Source: Paracoccaceae bacterium (lineage in GTDB: Bacteria; Pseudomonadota; Alphaproteobacteria; Rhodobacterales; Rhodobacteraceae). Taken from it: DNA of 32,740 bases. The notes beneath the pieces are model-generated. The model saw only the letters and a list, made by a program, of their open reading frames with translations. It did not search any database and was not told the origin of the DNA. The stretch covers positions 1 to 32,740 of the forward strand of contig JAIXSA010000019.1 in the NCBI GenBank assembly GCA_027484915.1. The letters run 5' to 3'. The position numbers and the translations under genes were made by a program. Below are positions 32,391 to 32,740 of this stretch, piece by piece (position 1 is the stretch's first letter; each line of letters begins with the position of its first letter).

Positions 32391-32467
32391 TAACAAGCGG
32401 AGAATGTCCGCAAACAAGCCATTGAAATTCCAAGGCTCCGCTTCCGCCCACGTGTGGGCAACCCCGG
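32391..32467 (-). repeat. Structured 3' element behind xseA (copy B)
   Basis: Read on the minus strand directly after the xseA stop: GCCCACACGTGG, 16 bases, GGAATTTCAA, a CTTG, a hairpin GCGGA-cattc-TCCGC, and TTAAC. This is the same order and spacing as copy A behind glmM at 4391-4468; the stretch from CTTG to TTAAC is the same length in both. The hairpin sequences differ but both keep paired arms, which suggests a conserved structure. Confidence 0.55.
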
Positions 32468-32740
32468 TCAGAACAGGCTCCCCTGCCCGCTCTCGCCCTC
32501 GCCCTTCGCCCGCTTCCCGGCCCGGCCGCCTACCAGAAGCCGCCCGTCCCGGAACTCGATCTCCAGCATCGCAGCCTTCTCTGCCCCGACCTTCGAGGTG
32601 ACGACCGCCCCGTCCCCCCGCACGACCGCATAGCCCCGCTTCAAGGTCTCGGCATAGCCCAGCGTGACCCGCGTCCGGTCCAGCGCCTCCAGCCGGTCGG
32701 CCAGCCTGCGGAACCGCTGGTCCAGCGCCGCGTCCATCCG
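32468..32740 (-). CDS. xseA: Exodeoxyribonuclease VII large subunit, C-terminal part (partial)
   Basis: The last 90 or so residues of XseA, the catalytic subunit of exonuclease VII, which degrades single-stranded DNA to short oligonucleotides. Visible are the coiled-coil end (LDQRFRRLADRLEALDRTRV) and the C-terminal family motif ETLKRGYAVVRGDGAVV followed by LEIEFRDGRLLV. The tail GKRAKGEGESGQGSLF is a basic, flexible end. The gene runs off the window's right edge, so the OB fold and catalytic domain are not seen. It converges on the small-protein array, with copy B of the 3' element and a bidirectional terminator between them. Confidence 0.92.
   Translation of the reverse strand, partial: RMDAALDQRFRRLADRLEALDRTRVTLGYAETLKRGYAVVRGDGAVVTSKVGAEKAAMLEIEFRDGRLLVGGRAGKRAKGEGESGQGSLF

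Noticed and set aside
32389-32474. Reading the shared glmM/xseA element as a plus-strand promoter (TTGAAA as -35)
   Set aside because: No -10 match at proper spacing in either copy, and both copies would drive transcription antisense into the gene.

Overview
The window is a GC-rich stretch of chromosome from an alphaproteobacterium, most likely a member of the Rhodobacteraceae. The evidence is the compact, strongly GC3-biased genes, FolE2-type GTP cyclohydrolase, heterotetrameric GlyQ/GlyS glycyl-tRNA synthetase, a SAM-II riboswitch ahead of metZ, and several exported proteins of a style typical of that family. Nothing looks like a prophage, plasmid or genomic island. No tRNA, rRNA, CRISPR array or insertion sequence was seen, and no gene-free stretch exceeds about 230 bases.

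Layout. 1-665: 3' end of ilvC with a strong terminator. 708-3008: a small membrane protein, then two glycosyltransferase-like genes. 3015-4291: two overlapping genes for exported proteins that look like tandem paralogues. 4469-7773: a folB-folP-glmM run on the minus strand (folate and cell-wall precursor synthesis). 7859-8467: an exported SleB-type cell-wall hydrolase. 8653-11199: a PPDK-like protein. 11355-15635: the glyQ - small membrane protein - FkbM methyltransferase - glyS operon. 15813-17567: an exported SPOR/peptidoglycan-binding/trypsin-fold protein. 17616-22755: trkH, folE2, a SASA-type esterase and metZ, with metZ under a SAM-II riboswitch and attenuator. 22985-28405: an exported TPR protein, a membrane protein, yciB, an EamA transporter, ftsY and a lysoplasmalogenase-like gene. 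28458-29510: an AlkB-family monooxygenase. 29566-32320: seven tandem, translationally coupled genes for small exported four-cysteine proteins. 32468-32740: the 3' end of xseA.

Most of the window is housekeeping: branched-chain amino acids, methionine, folate, UDP-GlcNAc precursors, potassium uptake, membrane-protein targeting and tRNA charging. The unusual content is (i) the seven-copy array, in which three cysteines keep exactly the same spacing in every copy and the sequences look shuffled between copies; (ii) three proteins in which an enzymatic domain seems to have lost catalytic residues while its neighbours stay intact (PPDK ATP-grasp, trypsin fold of the SPOR protein, amino-acid-kinase-like tail of FolB); and (iii) a structured element found directly behind the stop codons of both glmM and xseA. 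All functional statements rest on reading motifs by eye; no database search was run.
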